Source: Candidatus Segatella violae
Lineage (GTDB): Bacteria > Bacteroidota > Bacteroidia > Bacteroidales > Bacteroidaceae
Assembly (NCBI GenBank): GCA_002440225.1
Contig: DJSH01000048.1
Location: 1,219-24,891 of the forward strand
Reading direction: 5' to 3'
Length of the DNA: 23,673 nucleotides
Shown piece after piece: positions 15,126-23,443 of this stretch (positions within the stretch are counted from its first letter, which is position 1; the number at the start of each line of letters is the position of its first letter). Below the pieces are notes generated by a model. The model saw only the letters and a program-made list of their open reading frames with translations. It did no database searches and was not told the origin of the DNA. The position numbers were made by a program, and so were the translations under genes.

Positions 15126-16217
15126 ATGACGGCTTTTGCATATTATAGGTTGCCTTATCTGCACCATGCCATCTATATGGCTCAGCATGAGGGAAGTCCA
15201 GAGGTGTTGGGCTCGGTGATGGAGCTGAATGGGAAGGAGGGATTTGTCGTCGCTCCGTTTGCGCCTTCCTGCGACACTCCAGTACTTCTCATCCATCCCG
15301 ACGAGAAGAAGCTTATCGCCATACCCCCTGAGGAAGAGGCTGCCGAAGCAACTGAAAATGCGTCCCGACGCAATTTTGTGGCCGTTTCGGAACAAAAAAA
15401 ATATGCGCAGGATTTCGAATGTTTCCATGAGCAATTGATGCAGGGAACTTTTCGGAAGATAGTGCTCGCGAGGATGTCTGTGGAAGAAAACTTAATGGAT
15501 TCATTGAACGGAAGAAATCCAAAATCGCTTGTGTTTCGGAAACTTTTCGAAAAAACTTGCGCAAAGTATCCGCGCTTGTTCGTTTCGCTAGTGTACACTG
15601 AGCAGTCGGGAATGTGGCTGATGGCTACTCCCGAAATCCTACTGCGTGGCGATGGTTGCGACTTTTGCACCATGTCGTTGGCGGGTACTCAGCGGGCAGA
15701 ACCTTCCCGCACCGTGGCTGATTATCCTGTTGAGGGGGTGGAGTGGTCGAGTAAAAATCGGGAGGAACAACAATATGTCACCGATTACATCGAGCAGTGC
15801 GTCAAGAGTTTCACCGACGACTATTCGCTCAAGGGGCCTTATACCACGATGGCAGCCAACTTGTATCACCTACGTACCGACATTGCGTTCCACTTGCCCA
15901 ATACCCATCGACTGGGTGACGTACTCGAAAGTCTCTATCCTACGCCCGCCGTCTGTGGCATTCCCAAGGATACCGCCCGCCAGTTTATTTTGCAGCATGA
16001 GCATCAACCCCGGCGGTATTACAGTGGCTTTGTTGGCCCTTTGTCGCTATCGGGCAAGACCCATCTTTTCGTCTCTCTTCGCTGCATGAACATCCTGCGG
16101 GATGGTACATGCAAGCTCTATGCGGGAGGTGGACTTTTGCAGGAGAGCGAAATGGATACAGAATGGCGGGAAACCGAAGCGAAGATGCAAACTATAAAAA
16201 AGGTGCTGGAAGGATAA
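15126..16217 (+). CDS. menF: Isochorismate synthase
   Basis: Converts chorismate to isochorismate, the entry step of menaquinone synthesis. 363 aa; the N-terminal part is short and poorly conserved, the chorismate-binding domain occupies about residue 100 to the end. Family motifs: FRKIVLARM, LFVSLVYTEQSGMWLMATPE, MSLAGTQRA, then LYHLRTDIAFHL, PTPAVCGIPKDTARQFI and the final YYSGFVGPLSL...LYAGGGLLQESEMDTEWRETEAK containing the metal-binding glutamates. Its ATG is 2 bp after the thioesterase stop, so translation is probably coupled. Anthranilate or salicylate synthases share the fold, but the men context decides. Confidence 0.93.
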   Translation: MTAFAYYRLPYLHHAIYMAQHEGSPEVLGSVMELNGKEGFVVAPFAPSCDTPVLLIHPDEKKLIAIPPEEEAAEATENASRRNFVAVSEQKKYAQDFECFHEQLMQGTFRKIVLARMSVEENLMDSLNGRNPKSLVFRKLFEKTCAKYPRLFVSLVYTEQSGMWLMATPEILLRGDGCDFCTMSLAGTQRAEPSRTVADYPVEGVEWSSKNREEQQYVTDYIEQCVKSFTDDYSLKGPYTTMAANLYHLRTDIAFHLPNTHRLGDVLESLYPTPAVCGIPKDTARQFILQHEHQPRRYYSGFVGPLSLSGKTHLFVSLRCMNILRDGTCKLYAGGGLLQESEMDTEWRETEAKMQTIKKVLEG

Positions 16218-16266
16218 ACGTTTAACATTCATAATTTAGCAATTAACATTTAATATAAAGCCAAAA

Positions 16267-18084
16267 ATGTATAGTGATAAGGAAAATGTCAATATATTGA
16301 CTAGCTTATTGATAGCTTCTGGAGTTCATCATGCTGTAGTTTGCCCTGGTAGCAGAAATGCCCCCATCGTAAACAATCTCAATGAGTGTGAGGAGATTAC
16401 GTGCTATCCTGTTACCGACGAGCGCAGTGCAGGATTTCAGGCCATAGGTCTATCCATGGCAGAAGGGTTCCGGCCTGTCGTGGTGTGTGTGACATCAGGT
16501 TCAGCCCTGCTGAATCTTTATCCAGCAGTGGCAGAGGCCTATTATCAGCAGGTTCCACTCATCGTGATTTCAGCGGACAGGCCGATGCAATGGATAGGGC
16601 AGATAGATGGTCAGACGCTTCCTCAGCCCCATGCCTTGGGCGAAATGGTGAGGAAAACCGTAACGCTGCCCGAGGTTTGTGAAGGTGAACAGCATGATGA
16701 GATGCACTGGTATTGCAATCGACTCGTAAACGAGGCTTTGCAGGCAAGCATGGGGAGTGCCAAGGGGCCAGTACACATCAATGTGCCCATCTCGGAACCT
16801 TTGTACAATTTTAATGTGGAGACCCTGCCACAGGAGCGAACCATCAAAGTGCATCATGTATATAATCTTATCGGTATTCCATCAAACTTAGGTTATGATT
16901 CCATAGTAAAAGATTGCCATCGCCCAATGTTTGTGTTTGGACAATTGTCTAATGATGATAATTTAATAAATCTGTTGTATTGGATTGGAAGTTCATATAC
17001 CATGCTATGGGAGCCTTTAGCCATGCCGCCTTATCTTTATCAAATTGATGAAAGGCAGGAAATCTGGAAAGATAGAGCGCAGATGCTGGGAGCGTTCGAT
17101 TTCTTACTTGATAAAATCAAGGATGATGAAAGATTTCGCCCAGACTTGGTGATATATGCAGGCGGTCATATCGTGAGCAAGAAACTTAAGGAATATCTTC
17201 GCTCGCTGGATGGAGTGCAGCAAATTCGCCTTTCGCCTGATTGTCGTGTCGAAGACACCTTCATGCATCTCACGGATGTGATTGATATACCTAATAGGTT
17301 GGCAGATATGTTATTCTCAGATTGTGGTTATCGCATAGAATGGTCAGATTACTGCGAACTATGGGTGGATGCCTTAGGGGAGAGCTTGCAGAAGGCTTTG
17401 TCGTTTACCCCTCGTTACAGTAGCTTGGCTGTTGTCAAGGAGTTTTGGGATAGAATGAAGGAAAAGGAACCTCAGATATGTCGTGAGTTTAGCAAAGGCG
17501 AGCGAATGGATGAAGATGACCACAGCTATTGCTCTTGTTTTGATAGCTTCGACCCTAACTTGCAGAGCAGTATCTTTTCGGGCAATAGTTCTGCTATTCG
17601 ACTGATGAATGTCTATGCCGATCGTCATGTTTATTGCAATCGTGGCGTGAATGGTATCGAGGGCTCTCTTTCCACAGCTGTCGGCTTCTCTCTTTGCGAG
17701 AAATCAGACAAGAAAGTATTTTGCGTCTTGGGTGATTTGAGTTTCTTCTACGACCAGAATGCCCTCTGGAATCAAAACTTGAATGGCAAGCTTCGCATCA
17801 TCGTGCTCAACAATGGTGGCGGTGCCATCTTCGGCAAGTTTGATGGCTTGCGGCAAAGCGCAGCCAGGGAAAACTTGGTGATGGCGCAACATCATACTTC
17901 GGCGGAGGGTATCTGCAAGCAGAACGATGTGGTGTACTTGTCGGCTCATGATATGGAGGGGATGAAGGAGGGCATCAAGCAACTGATGGCCATGGAGTCT
18001 GCTCGTCCTGTGCTCTTGGAAGTGTTTACCGATTTGGAAACAGACAATAAGGAGTATGAAACGCTGATGAGTGTAAACAAGTAG
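16267..18084 (+). CDS. menD: SEPHCHC synthase (2-succinyl-5-enolpyruvyl-6-hydroxy-3-cyclohexene-1-carboxylate synthase)
   Basis: Thiamine-diphosphate enzyme joining isochorismate and 2-oxoglutarate. 605 aa, somewhat longer than the E. coli protein. The N-terminal Pyr domain shows VVCPGSRNAPIV and DERSAGFQAIGLSMAEG with the catalytic E52, then SGSALLNLYPAVAEAYYQQV and the ISADRP motif. The ThDP/Mg motif is near the C-terminus: GDLSFFYDQNALWN, ending LNNGGGAIF (from about residue 488). The middle domain (about 200-400) is more divergent. It follows menF by 49 bp and precedes menB by 27 bp, in the same operon. Confidence 0.96.
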   Translation: MYSDKENVNILTSLLIASGVHHAVVCPGSRNAPIVNNLNECEEITCYPVTDERSAGFQAIGLSMAEGFRPVVVCVTSGSALLNLYPAVAEAYYQQVPLIVISADRPMQWIGQIDGQTLPQPHALGEMVRKTVTLPEVCEGEQHDEMHWYCNRLVNEALQASMGSAKGPVHINVPISEPLYNFNVETLPQERTIKVHHVYNLIGIPSNLGYDSIVKDCHRPMFVFGQLSNDDNLINLLYWIGSSYTMLWEPLAMPPYLYQIDERQEIWKDRAQMLGAFDFLLDKIKDDERFRPDLVIYAGGHIVSKKLKEYLRSLDGVQQIRLSPDCRVEDTFMHLTDVIDIPNRLADMLFSDCGYRIEWSDYCELWVDALGESLQKALSFTPRYSSLAVVKEFWDRMKEKEPQICREFSKGERMDEDDHSYCSCFDSFDPNLQSSIFSGNSSAIRLMNVYADRHVYCNRGVNGIEGSLSTAVGFSLCEKSDKKVFCVLGDLSFFYDQNALWNQNLNGKLRIIVLNNGGGAIFGKFDGLRQSAARENLVMAQHHTSAEGICKQNDVVYLSAHDMEGMKEGIKQLMAMESARPVLLEVFTDLETDNKEYETLMSVNK

Positions 18085-18111
18085 CATTTTATAAGAAAAA
18101 ATAAATATACA

Positions 18112-18933
18112 ATGAGAGAATGGAAAAAAATAGAAGGTTTTGATTTCAAGGAAATCATCTTCGAGGAATATAATCACATCGCCAAGATAACCATCAATCG
18201 TGAGCGTTATCGCAATGCATTCACGCCGTTGACTACTTGGGAGATGTCGCAGGCTTTCAGCTATTGCCGTGAGTGTCTTGACATCCGTGTGGTTATCCTG
18301 ACAGGTGCGGGCGACAAGGCATTTTGTGCCGGAGGCGACATGCACGTGAAGGGCAGAGGCGGCTATGTGGGCACCGACGGTGTGCCTCGTCTCAACGTAC
18401 TCGACGTGCAGATGCAGATTCGTCGCTTGCCAAAGCCTGTCATCGCCATGGTGAATGGTTATGCCATCGGTGGCGGGCATGTGCTACATGTGATGTGTGA
18501 CCTCACCATTGCCTCCGAGAATGCCATCTTCGGACAAACTGGTCCTAAGGTGGGCAGCTTCGACGCAGGTTTCGGTGCCTCTTATCTCGCCCGAATGGTG
18601 GGACAGAAGAGGGCTCGTGAGATTTGGTTCCTCTGCAAGCAGTACACGGCAAAGGAGGCTGAGGAGATGGGTATGGTCAACAAGGTGGTGCCATTCGATA
18701 AGTTGGAGGACACGTGTGTAGAGTGGGCGGAAATCATGATGGAACGTTCGCCTCTGGCACTGCGCATGATAAAGGCAGGCTTAAATGCCGAGCTCGACGG
18801 ACAGGCTGGTATCCAGGAGTTGGCTGGCGATGCCACTATGCTCTACTATACGATGGACGAGGCACAGGAAGGTGGTAAGGCGTTCTTGGAAAAGAGAAAA
18901 CCTCGCTTCGAGGACTACCCTCAGTTCCCTTAA
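18112..18933 (+). CDS. menB: 1,4-Dihydroxy-2-naphthoyl-CoA synthase
   Basis: Crotonase-fold enzyme that closes the naphthoquinone ring from o-succinylbenzoyl-CoA. 273 aa. Oxyanion-hole region: FCAGGDM (71-77) and GYAIGGGHVLHVMCDL; the active-site segment QTGPKVGSFDAGFGASYLAR carries the conserved D151. The QTG form is that of the bicarbonate-dependent MenB group. The C-terminus ends with the usual KRKPRFEDYPQFP. It is the last gene of the cluster: a strong terminator begins on its stop codon's heels, so menC and menE, needed to make its substrate, must be encoded elsewhere. Confidence 0.97.
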   Translation: MREWKKIEGFDFKEIIFEEYNHIAKITINRERYRNAFTPLTTWEMSQAFSYCRECLDIRVVILTGAGDKAFCAGGDMHVKGRGGYVGTDGVPRLNVLDVQMQIRRLPKPVIAMVNGYAIGGGHVLHVMCDLTIASENAIFGQTGPKVGSFDAGFGASYLARMVGQKRAREIWFLCKQYTAKEAEEMGMVNKVVPFDKLEDTCVEWAEIMMERSPLALRMIKAGLNAELDGQAGIQELAGDATMLYYTMDEAQEGGKAFLEKRKPRFEDYPQFP

Positions 18934-18970
18934 CGAAAAAACTCCCGCAGATCCTGCGGGAGTTTTTTCG
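18934..18970. terminator. Intrinsic terminator after menB
   Basis: A perfect 17-bp stem (18934-18950 with 18954-18970) around an ATC loop, with a GC core CTCCCGCAG and A/T runs on both sides. It begins on the base after the menB stop codon and can also end queF transcription from the other strand, 50 bp away. Confidence 0.93.
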
Positions 18971-19019
18971 CTTAATATTTGGACAAATAGATGTCGTTCT
19001 ATTGAGGAACGTTTCATAC

Positions 19020-19475
19020 TTACTCGTGGGTTGCGAATCTTTGCTCTGCGAGCTTTTCGTATTTCGTGCCTGGCTTGCCATAGTTGGCGTAAGGCCAGAT
19101 GCTGATACCACCACGAGGGGTGAATATGCCTGTTACCTCTATATATTTAGGGTCCATCAACTTGATGAGGTCCTTCATGATGATGTTCACGCAGTCCTCA
19201 TGGAAATCGCCATGGTTGCGGAAGCTGAAGAGGTATAATTTCAAGCTCTTGCTCTCCACCATCTTTACGTCGGGAATGTAGCTGATGCGAATCTCGGCGA
19301 AGTCGGGCTGACCCGTGATAGGGCAGAGCGATGTAAACTCGGGGCAGTTGAAACGCACCCAGTAGTCGTTGCCCGGATGCTTGTTGACGAAGGTCTCCAG
19401 CACCTCAGGCGCATAATCCATTTTGTATTGGGTCTTGGCTCCCAAAGCCTTCAACCCATCTTCTTTTCTATCCAT
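19020..19475 (-). CDS. queF: NADPH-dependent 7-cyano-7-deazaguanine (preQ0) reductase
   Basis: Reduces preQ0 to preQ1, the queuosine precursor inserted into tRNA. 151 aa: the short single-domain (YkvM-like) type. The catalytic Cys is C51 in FTSLCPITGQPDFAEI, with D58 nearby, and the QueF motif is ESKSLKLYLFSFRNHGDFHED (74-94). The C-terminal TPRGGISIWPYANYGK is typical. It lies 71 bp downstream of the queuosine-precursor transporter on the same strand, so the two form a queuosine unit. An inverted repeat spans the transporter stop codon in the gap (about 19535-19558), without a T-run. Confidence 0.97.
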   Translation of the reverse strand: MDRKEDGLKALGAKTQYKMDYAPEVLETFVNKHPGNDYWVRFNCPEFTSLCPITGQPDFAEIRISYIPDVKMVESKSLKLYLFSFRNHGDFHEDCVNIIMKDLIKLMDPKYIEVTGIFTPRGGISIWPYANYGKPGTKYEKLAEQRFATHE

Positions 19476-19546
19476 AGTCTTGGTAAAATTCTATTTTTTA
19501 TATTGATGCAAAATGCGACGGAATGAGCCGTGATATTTTCGGTCTC

Positions 19547-20239
19547 TTAGTTGAGACTGAAAATCTTGAATACGTTGTAGGAGATGTTGTTGTCGTAAAC
19601 ATCCTCGCCAGCGTGTTTCTTGGTGGCTTTCACCACACGGATGGTTATAGGCAACACGATGATTTCATAGACGGTCTTCAGTACCACCTGCCAAATCATC
19701 AGCCAAGGCAACTCGGATGTAGGGACCACGCCTCCCAGTGCGAGAGGGAAGAAGATGATGCTGTCGCAGCTCTCTCCAGCCACTGTGCTCAGGATGGCAC
19801 GAGCCGAGAAATGCTTGCCGCCATCGCGAATCTTCATCACGCTCATCACGTAGGCGTTGGCAAACGAGCCCACGATGAAGGCCACGAACGAGGCGGCGGC
19901 GATGCGAGGAGCCAAGCCGAAGATGGCATGGAAGCCTGCGTCGTTGTGCCAGTAAGGCGCACCAGGAATAGCGTCGCAGAGAGCCCCCATGGCTACGAAG
20001 AAGAAGTTCATGATAAATCCCGTCCATATCAGCAGTCGGGCTTTGCCATATCCCCACACTTCACACACCACGTCGTTGATGATGTAGCTCACGGGGAAGA
20101 CGATGAGACCACCTGTCAGGGAGAAAGACCCAAAGGCAATTTGCTTTGTTTCGAGCACGTTTGCTGCAATGAGACAAACGCAGAAGAGGATGCTGAAAAG
20201 CATGAACAGCACGCTCACTTGATTCTTTGTTTTTTCCAT
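19547..20239 (-). CDS. yhhQ: Queuosine-precursor transporter (YhhQ/VUT family)
   Basis: 230-aa inner-membrane transporter taking up preQ0/preQ1-type bases. About six hydrophobic segments are seen. Family features: LIAANVLETKQIAFG, GGLIVFPVSYIINDVVCEVWGYGKAR (the conserved Pro-Tyr-Asp/Glu region in the second to third segment), and ARAILSTVAGESCDSIIFFPLA with its Asp and Glu. The start at 20239 lies 5 nt after the 3' strand of a probable preQ1-I pseudoknot, and queF follows. This arrangement indicates uptake of an external precursor, at least in part, and feedback by preQ1. Confidence 0.93.
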   Translation of the reverse strand: MEKTKNQVSVLFMLFSILFCVCLIAANVLETKQIAFGSFSLTGGLIVFPVSYIINDVVCEVWGYGKARLLIWTGFIMNFFFVAMGALCDAIPGAPYWHNDAGFHAIFGLAPRIAAASFVAFIVGSFANAYVMSVMKIRDGGKHFSARAILSTVAGESCDSIIFFPLALGGVVPTSELPWLMIWQVVLKTVYEIIVLPITIRVVKATKKHAGEDVYDNNISYNVFKIFSLN

Positions 20240-20243
20240 TTTT

Positions 20244-20274
20244 CTTGTTTTTTACGAGGTTTACCAAGCACTCG
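20244..20274 (-). promoter_or_regulatory. Probable preQ1-I riboswitch
   Basis: On the minus strand an H-type pseudoknot can be drawn: P1 CGAG (20274-20271) with CTCG (20258-20255); P2 CTTG (20268-20265, in the loop) with CAAG (20247-20244); an A-rich linker TAAAAAA (20254-20248) crosses P1. The C just before the 3' strand of P1 (20259), after GGTAAA, sits where class I aptamers bind preQ1. The order loop-GUAAC-stem-A-rich-CAAG resembles the short T. tengcongensis aptamer. P2 ends 4 nt before the ATG, suggesting control of translation start. P1 is only 4 bp, so the call is strong by context but not proven. Confidence 0.7.
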
Positions 20275-20336
20275 GGTTTGTTCTTAAATAAATACTTTGG
20301 GGCAGTAAACTAGCTACCCCCTAGCTAAAACGGGTG

Positions 20337-20368
20337 CAAAATTACAACTTTTCTCTCTAACTACCAAA
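20337..20368 (-). promoter_or_regulatory. Promoter of the queuosine transporter (TTTG-N20-TAATTTTG)
   Basis: On the minus strand TTTG (20368-20365) and TAATTTTG (20344-20337) are 20 bp apart. The predicted start near 20330 gives a leader of about 90 nt that ends in the preQ1-like pseudoknot. The leader also contains a repeated TAGCTA around a G-run (20311-20327). Confidence 0.8.
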
Positions 20369-20398
20369 TGTTTAGCCCATAATCTTTGAAAAAAACGC

Positions 20399-20435
20399 AA
20401 AAAAGCCCTAAATACTATCACTAGCACTTAGGGCT
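20399..20435 (-). terminator. Intrinsic terminator after hsp20
   Basis: AGCCCTAA (20435-20428) pairs with TTAGGGCT (20411-20404) around a 16-nt loop, followed on the minus strand by a T-run (20403-20399). It lies about 90 bp beyond the Hsp20 stop codon. Confidence 0.8.
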
Positions 20436-20492
20436 GAACCTTTATCTAACTAAAAACCTAAAACCTTTCTAACCTAAACTACCAATCAAATG

Positions 20493-20528
20493 TATGAACA
20501 ACTTTATGAACAATTATCTGAACAATTT
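20493..20528. repeat. Tandem repeat, 12 bp x 3
   Basis: Units tatgaacaactt (20493), tatgaacaatta (20505) and tctgaacaattt (20517) sit directly next to the Hsp20 stop codon, in the transcribed 3' region before the terminator. Confidence 0.7.
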
Positions 20529-20938
20529 TAGCCCACGGTGATTTGTCTAGCTATCTTCTGCTCTTCCTTTACAATCTTTGGCAGATTGATGGTGAGCACG
20601 CCGTCGGCTACACTTGCTGAAATCTTTTCGCGATCTACATCGTCTGGAAGAAGTAATGTCTGCTCAAATTGTGCGTAAGAAAACTCGCGGCGCAAATATA
20701 CATGATCTTCCTCTTGTGGTTTCTGCTTGTTCTCCATCTTGATGTGCAAGTCACCGTTTTCATTGAGGTTTACCTCAAAGTCGTCCTTGCGCATGCCTGG
20801 GGCTGCAACTTCCACGGTATATTTTGTCTCAGACTCTTTTACGTTGATGGCTGGTGCTGTGGTGTTAGCCTTCTGCATGTTGCCTTCGTTGAAGAATCCG
20901 TTAAACACTTCTGGTATCCAAGAATTTCTGTACATCAT
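20528..20938 (-). CDS. Small heat shock protein (Hsp20/alpha-crystallin)
   Basis: 136-aa ATP-independent chaperone that binds unfolding proteins. The alpha-crystallin domain spans about 30-125: YTVEVAAPGMRKDDFEVNLNENGDL, the central EDHVYLRREFSYAQFEQTLLLPDDVD, and the signature GVLTINLPK. The C-terminal tail contains ITV, an IxI/V-type oligomerisation motif. Either ATG of the double MM start (20938 or 20935) is possible. Upstream lies AGGAGGT (20952-20946), a near-perfect Shine-Dalgarno, unusual for this phylum and suggesting high translation. The gene is transcribed alone, ending at the terminator near 20399. Confidence 0.96.
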   Translation of the reverse strand: MMYRNSWIPEVFNGFFNEGNMQKANTTAPAINVKESETKYTVEVAAPGMRKDDFEVNLNENGDLHIKMENKQKPQEEDHVYLRREFSYAQFEQTLLLPDDVDREKISASVADGVLTINLPKIVKEEQKIARQITVG

Positions 20939-20940
20939 AA

Positions 20941-20958
20941 TAATAACCTCCTAGTTAT
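20941..20958 (-). promoter_or_regulatory. Strong Shine-Dalgarno inside a small hairpin, upstream of hsp20
   Basis: The minus-strand sequence ATAACTAGGAGGTTAT forms a 5-bp stem ATAAC/GTTAT with the ribosome-binding bases in the loop, 6-8 nt before the start codons. Further upstream (20997-21021) an imperfect inverted repeat TAAG(C)TGATA lies in the presumed leader. No TAnnTTTG promoter is evident in 20953-21100. Confidence 0.55.
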
Positions 20959-21098
20959 ATTTTTATTGTTTTATTTCTATTTAATGTTACTATCTGTAAG
21001 TGATAGTTGTTATCAGCTTACATTCCTCCACTATACAATCCCTGTACCAAACCGCCTTTATCTGTCATTTCGGCATATAAACGAGGTGAAATAGACGC

Positions 21099-21131
21099 AA
21101 AAGCCCGACATTCTGTCTCAGATGTCGGGCT
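21099..21131 (-). terminator. Intrinsic terminator after the phosphate transporter
   Basis: AGCCCGACAT (21131-21122) pairs with ATGTCGGGCT (21111-21102) around a 10-nt loop, followed by a short T-run. It lies 26 bp after the stop codon of the transporter at 21158. Confidence 0.85.
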
Positions 21132-21157
21132 CTTATCATTAATACACCTATATAGTT

Positions 21158-23404
21158 TTAGTTTTCCATAAATTTCTTGGCAGCTCTCAGCTGGTGTCTC
21201 ATCACGCTCAAGAATTCTTGGCTCTCTTGCAGTACATTGAGATAAAGCAAGGATACCTTCAAGAGTTCATTGTTGTTGAGGTGCTGGATGCGGTCGATGT
21301 GTTTCTTGCGAATCACGGAGAGCTCATCCTTGCAGGCATCCGCCTCGGCGAGAATCTCGCGATAGTTCTCATATCTACTGGTTTCTATCTGCTCGCAGCT
21401 CATCTTCATCAGGTCGTTTATTTTCTGACGGATTGGGGCAAACTCCTTGATATATTCCTCAGGCAGAGGGTTGAAGTTGTTGTCTACGTGCTCCTTGATA
21501 GGTTCGAGCATACGGCGAAGTGAGTAGATGAAACTCTGGTTGCTGTTGGCACCCAGGTGGAACCATGTGTTGCGTTCGATGGCTATTTCCATAGGGCTTC
21601 TCTTCAGTCCGAGCATCTCTTGGCGGCGGAATTTCTTTAGCATATCCTGCTCTTTGCGCAATTCCTTGTTGGCATGTCTCAAGTCGCTAGGATTCTCTGT
21701 GGCGAGACCGTCCATTATCTGATTGAACTCCACCAAGGCGAAGTGGCAAACGTAGCTCTGGGTGCGTGATACTTGGCGGCGGAGCAAATCCCAGACAATC
21801 TCTGGGTCGTGTGAGCGCATCATCAGTTGGAATGTGCTGCCCTTGCTCTCCTGCTTAGCCTTCTTGTTGTACTGGATATTGCTGCGGATGAGCATGAAGA
21901 TGACAAGCACGATGAAAGCACTCTTTACCACGATGCCACCGAAGTGCATGGCGATGCAAACCACTGCGCAAGCGAAGAATGCAACGCCGGCTGTGATGAA
22001 CCAACCACCAATAACGCTCAGCACACCTGTTACGCGGAACACGGCACTCTCTCGACTCCAGGCTCTATCGGCCAATGAGGAACCCATAGCGACCATGAAG
22101 GTTACGTAGGTGGTAGAGAGTGGCAATTTGAGGTTGGTACCGATGGTGATGAGCATACTTGCCAACACGAGGTTCACGGCTGCACGAACTACGTCGAAAG
22201 CGGCGCTCTCTTCGAGTTCCACGTCGTTTTTGTTGAATCGAGAGTTAATCCAATTCTTTAAACCCTGTGGCAGGTAGTGGTTGAGCCAAGAATCGGAAGC
22301 TTGGCAGTTGCGCACGATGACACGAGCTACTTTGGAACTGCCGAACATCTCGTCGCCCTCGTCTTGACGGCTCAAGTCTACTGAAGTCTTGATAACGTTC
22401 TGTGCTTTCTTTGAGGTAGCCATGGCGATAATCATCACTGCGCCAGCGATAAGCAGATAGATAGGAGTGGTCTTGGCACTCTCCATCAGCGAGGTCATCA
22501 TAAACTGGTCTGGTGCTGCGCCATTGGCGTTGGCCGTATAATCGCTGTAAGAAGAGAGACCTGCGAGAGGCACACCGATGAAGTTGACCAAGTCGTTGCC
22601 GGCGAAAGCCATCGCCAGTCCGAAGGTACCCATCAATACGGTAAACTTGAAGATATTAATGCGGCAGAGGTGCAAGAACTCCATCACAATGGCAGAGATA
22701 ACGAAGGTTGCTATGAGCAGCATGCCGATGTTCTGGTCGATGTAGTCCTTGATGTTGTCAGGCAAGTAAGGACTCTTGCCCAAGCCTTTCATGAAGATGA
22801 AATAGGAGAGGGCTGTGAAGGCGATGCCACCGAAGATAGCGATGCTGTAGCGAGAGTGCTTCTTGTAGTTGAAGGTGAAGACAACACGCGAGATCCACAT
22901 CACTATGACACCGAAGAAGAAGGCTATGGCTACTGAGGCGAAGATACCGATGATAACCTCCAACGCCTTGTCGCTGTTGAGCAACACGCCATAGTTGAGG
23001 CTATCGTCGCCCCACATCTTCAGCGTGGCGAGAATGAATGCACCGCCCAGCAACTCAAATACCAGCGAGACTGTGGTGGAGGTAGGCATGCCGAGCGTGT
23101 TGAACACATCCAGCACAATGACATCCGTCACCATGACGGCTAGGAAGAGTGTCATCACTTCCTCGAACGTGTAGTGGTCTGGGCTCATGATACCATGTCG
23201 GGCTATGTCCATCATTCCCGACGACATGATGGCACCGAGCACCACTCCACAGGAAGCGATAATCAGCACCGTGCGAAACTTAGCCACCTTAGCTCCGATG
23301 GCAGATTGCAGGAAATTGACAGCATCGTTGCTGACTCCCACGAAGAGATCAAACACTGCCAAACAGAGCAGGAAGATCACGATACAAAGATAAATCGTAC
23401 TCAT
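21158..23404 (-). CDS. PiT-family phosphate transporter with C-terminal PhoU-like domain
   Basis: 748-aa inner-membrane phosphate:cation symporter. The two PiT half-motifs are present: FVGVSNDAVNFLQSAIGAKV near the N-terminus (about 22-41) and MAFAGNDLVNFIGVPLAGL near residue 265-283. About 10-12 hydrophobic segments run to residue 520. After them, a soluble helical region of about 210 residues (SKGSTFQLMMRSHDPEIVW to the end) resembles PhoU/DUF47 and probably controls transport. Such fusions are known in Bacteroidetes. A charged cytoplasmic loop (about 340-400) separates the halves. The gene stands alone with its own promoter and terminator. Confidence 0.94.
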   Translation of the reverse strand: MSTIYLCIVIFLLCLAVFDLFVGVSNDAVNFLQSAIGAKVAKFRTVLIIASCGVVLGAIMSSGMMDIARHGIMSPDHYTFEEVMTLFLAVMVTDVIVLDVFNTLGMPTSTTVSLVFELLGGAFILATLKMWGDDSLNYGVLLNSDKALEVIIGIFASVAIAFFFGVIVMWISRVVFTFNYKKHSRYSIAIFGGIAFTALSYFIFMKGLGKSPYLPDNIKDYIDQNIGMLLIATFVISAIVMEFLHLCRINIFKFTVLMGTFGLAMAFAGNDLVNFIGVPLAGLSSYSDYTANANGAAPDQFMMTSLMESAKTTPIYLLIAGAVMIIAMATSKKAQNVIKTSVDLSRQDEGDEMFGSSKVARVIVRNCQASDSWLNHYLPQGLKNWINSRFNKNDVELEESAAFDVVRAAVNLVLASMLITIGTNLKLPLSTTYVTFMVAMGSSLADRAWSRESAVFRVTGVLSVIGGWFITAGVAFFACAVVCIAMHFGGIVVKSAFIVLVIFMLIRSNIQYNKKAKQESKGSTFQLMMRSHDPEIVWDLLRRQVSRTQSYVCHFALVEFNQIMDGLATENPSDLRHANKELRKEQDMLKKFRRQEMLGLKRSPMEIAIERNTWFHLGANSNQSFIYSLRRMLEPIKEHVDNNFNPLPEEYIKEFAPIRQKINDLMKMSCEQIETSRYENYREILAEADACKDELSVIRKKHIDRIQHLNNNELLKVSLLYLNVLQESQEFLSVMRHQLRAAKKFMEN

Positions 23405-23443
23405 ATTGTTTTATTATTCTGAAATTTCACCTTATTATATATG

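Noticed and set aside
19535..19558. Terminator between the queuosine transporter and queF
   Set aside because: The stem has a mismatch, overlaps the stop codon and has no following T-run, so cotranscription remains the simpler reading.
20295..20330. Second riboswitch-like hairpin (G-run with C-run) in the queuosine transporter leader
   Set aside because: It lacks the A-rich tail and the P2 partner expected for a preQ1 aptamer; the pseudoknot at 20244-20274 fits much better.
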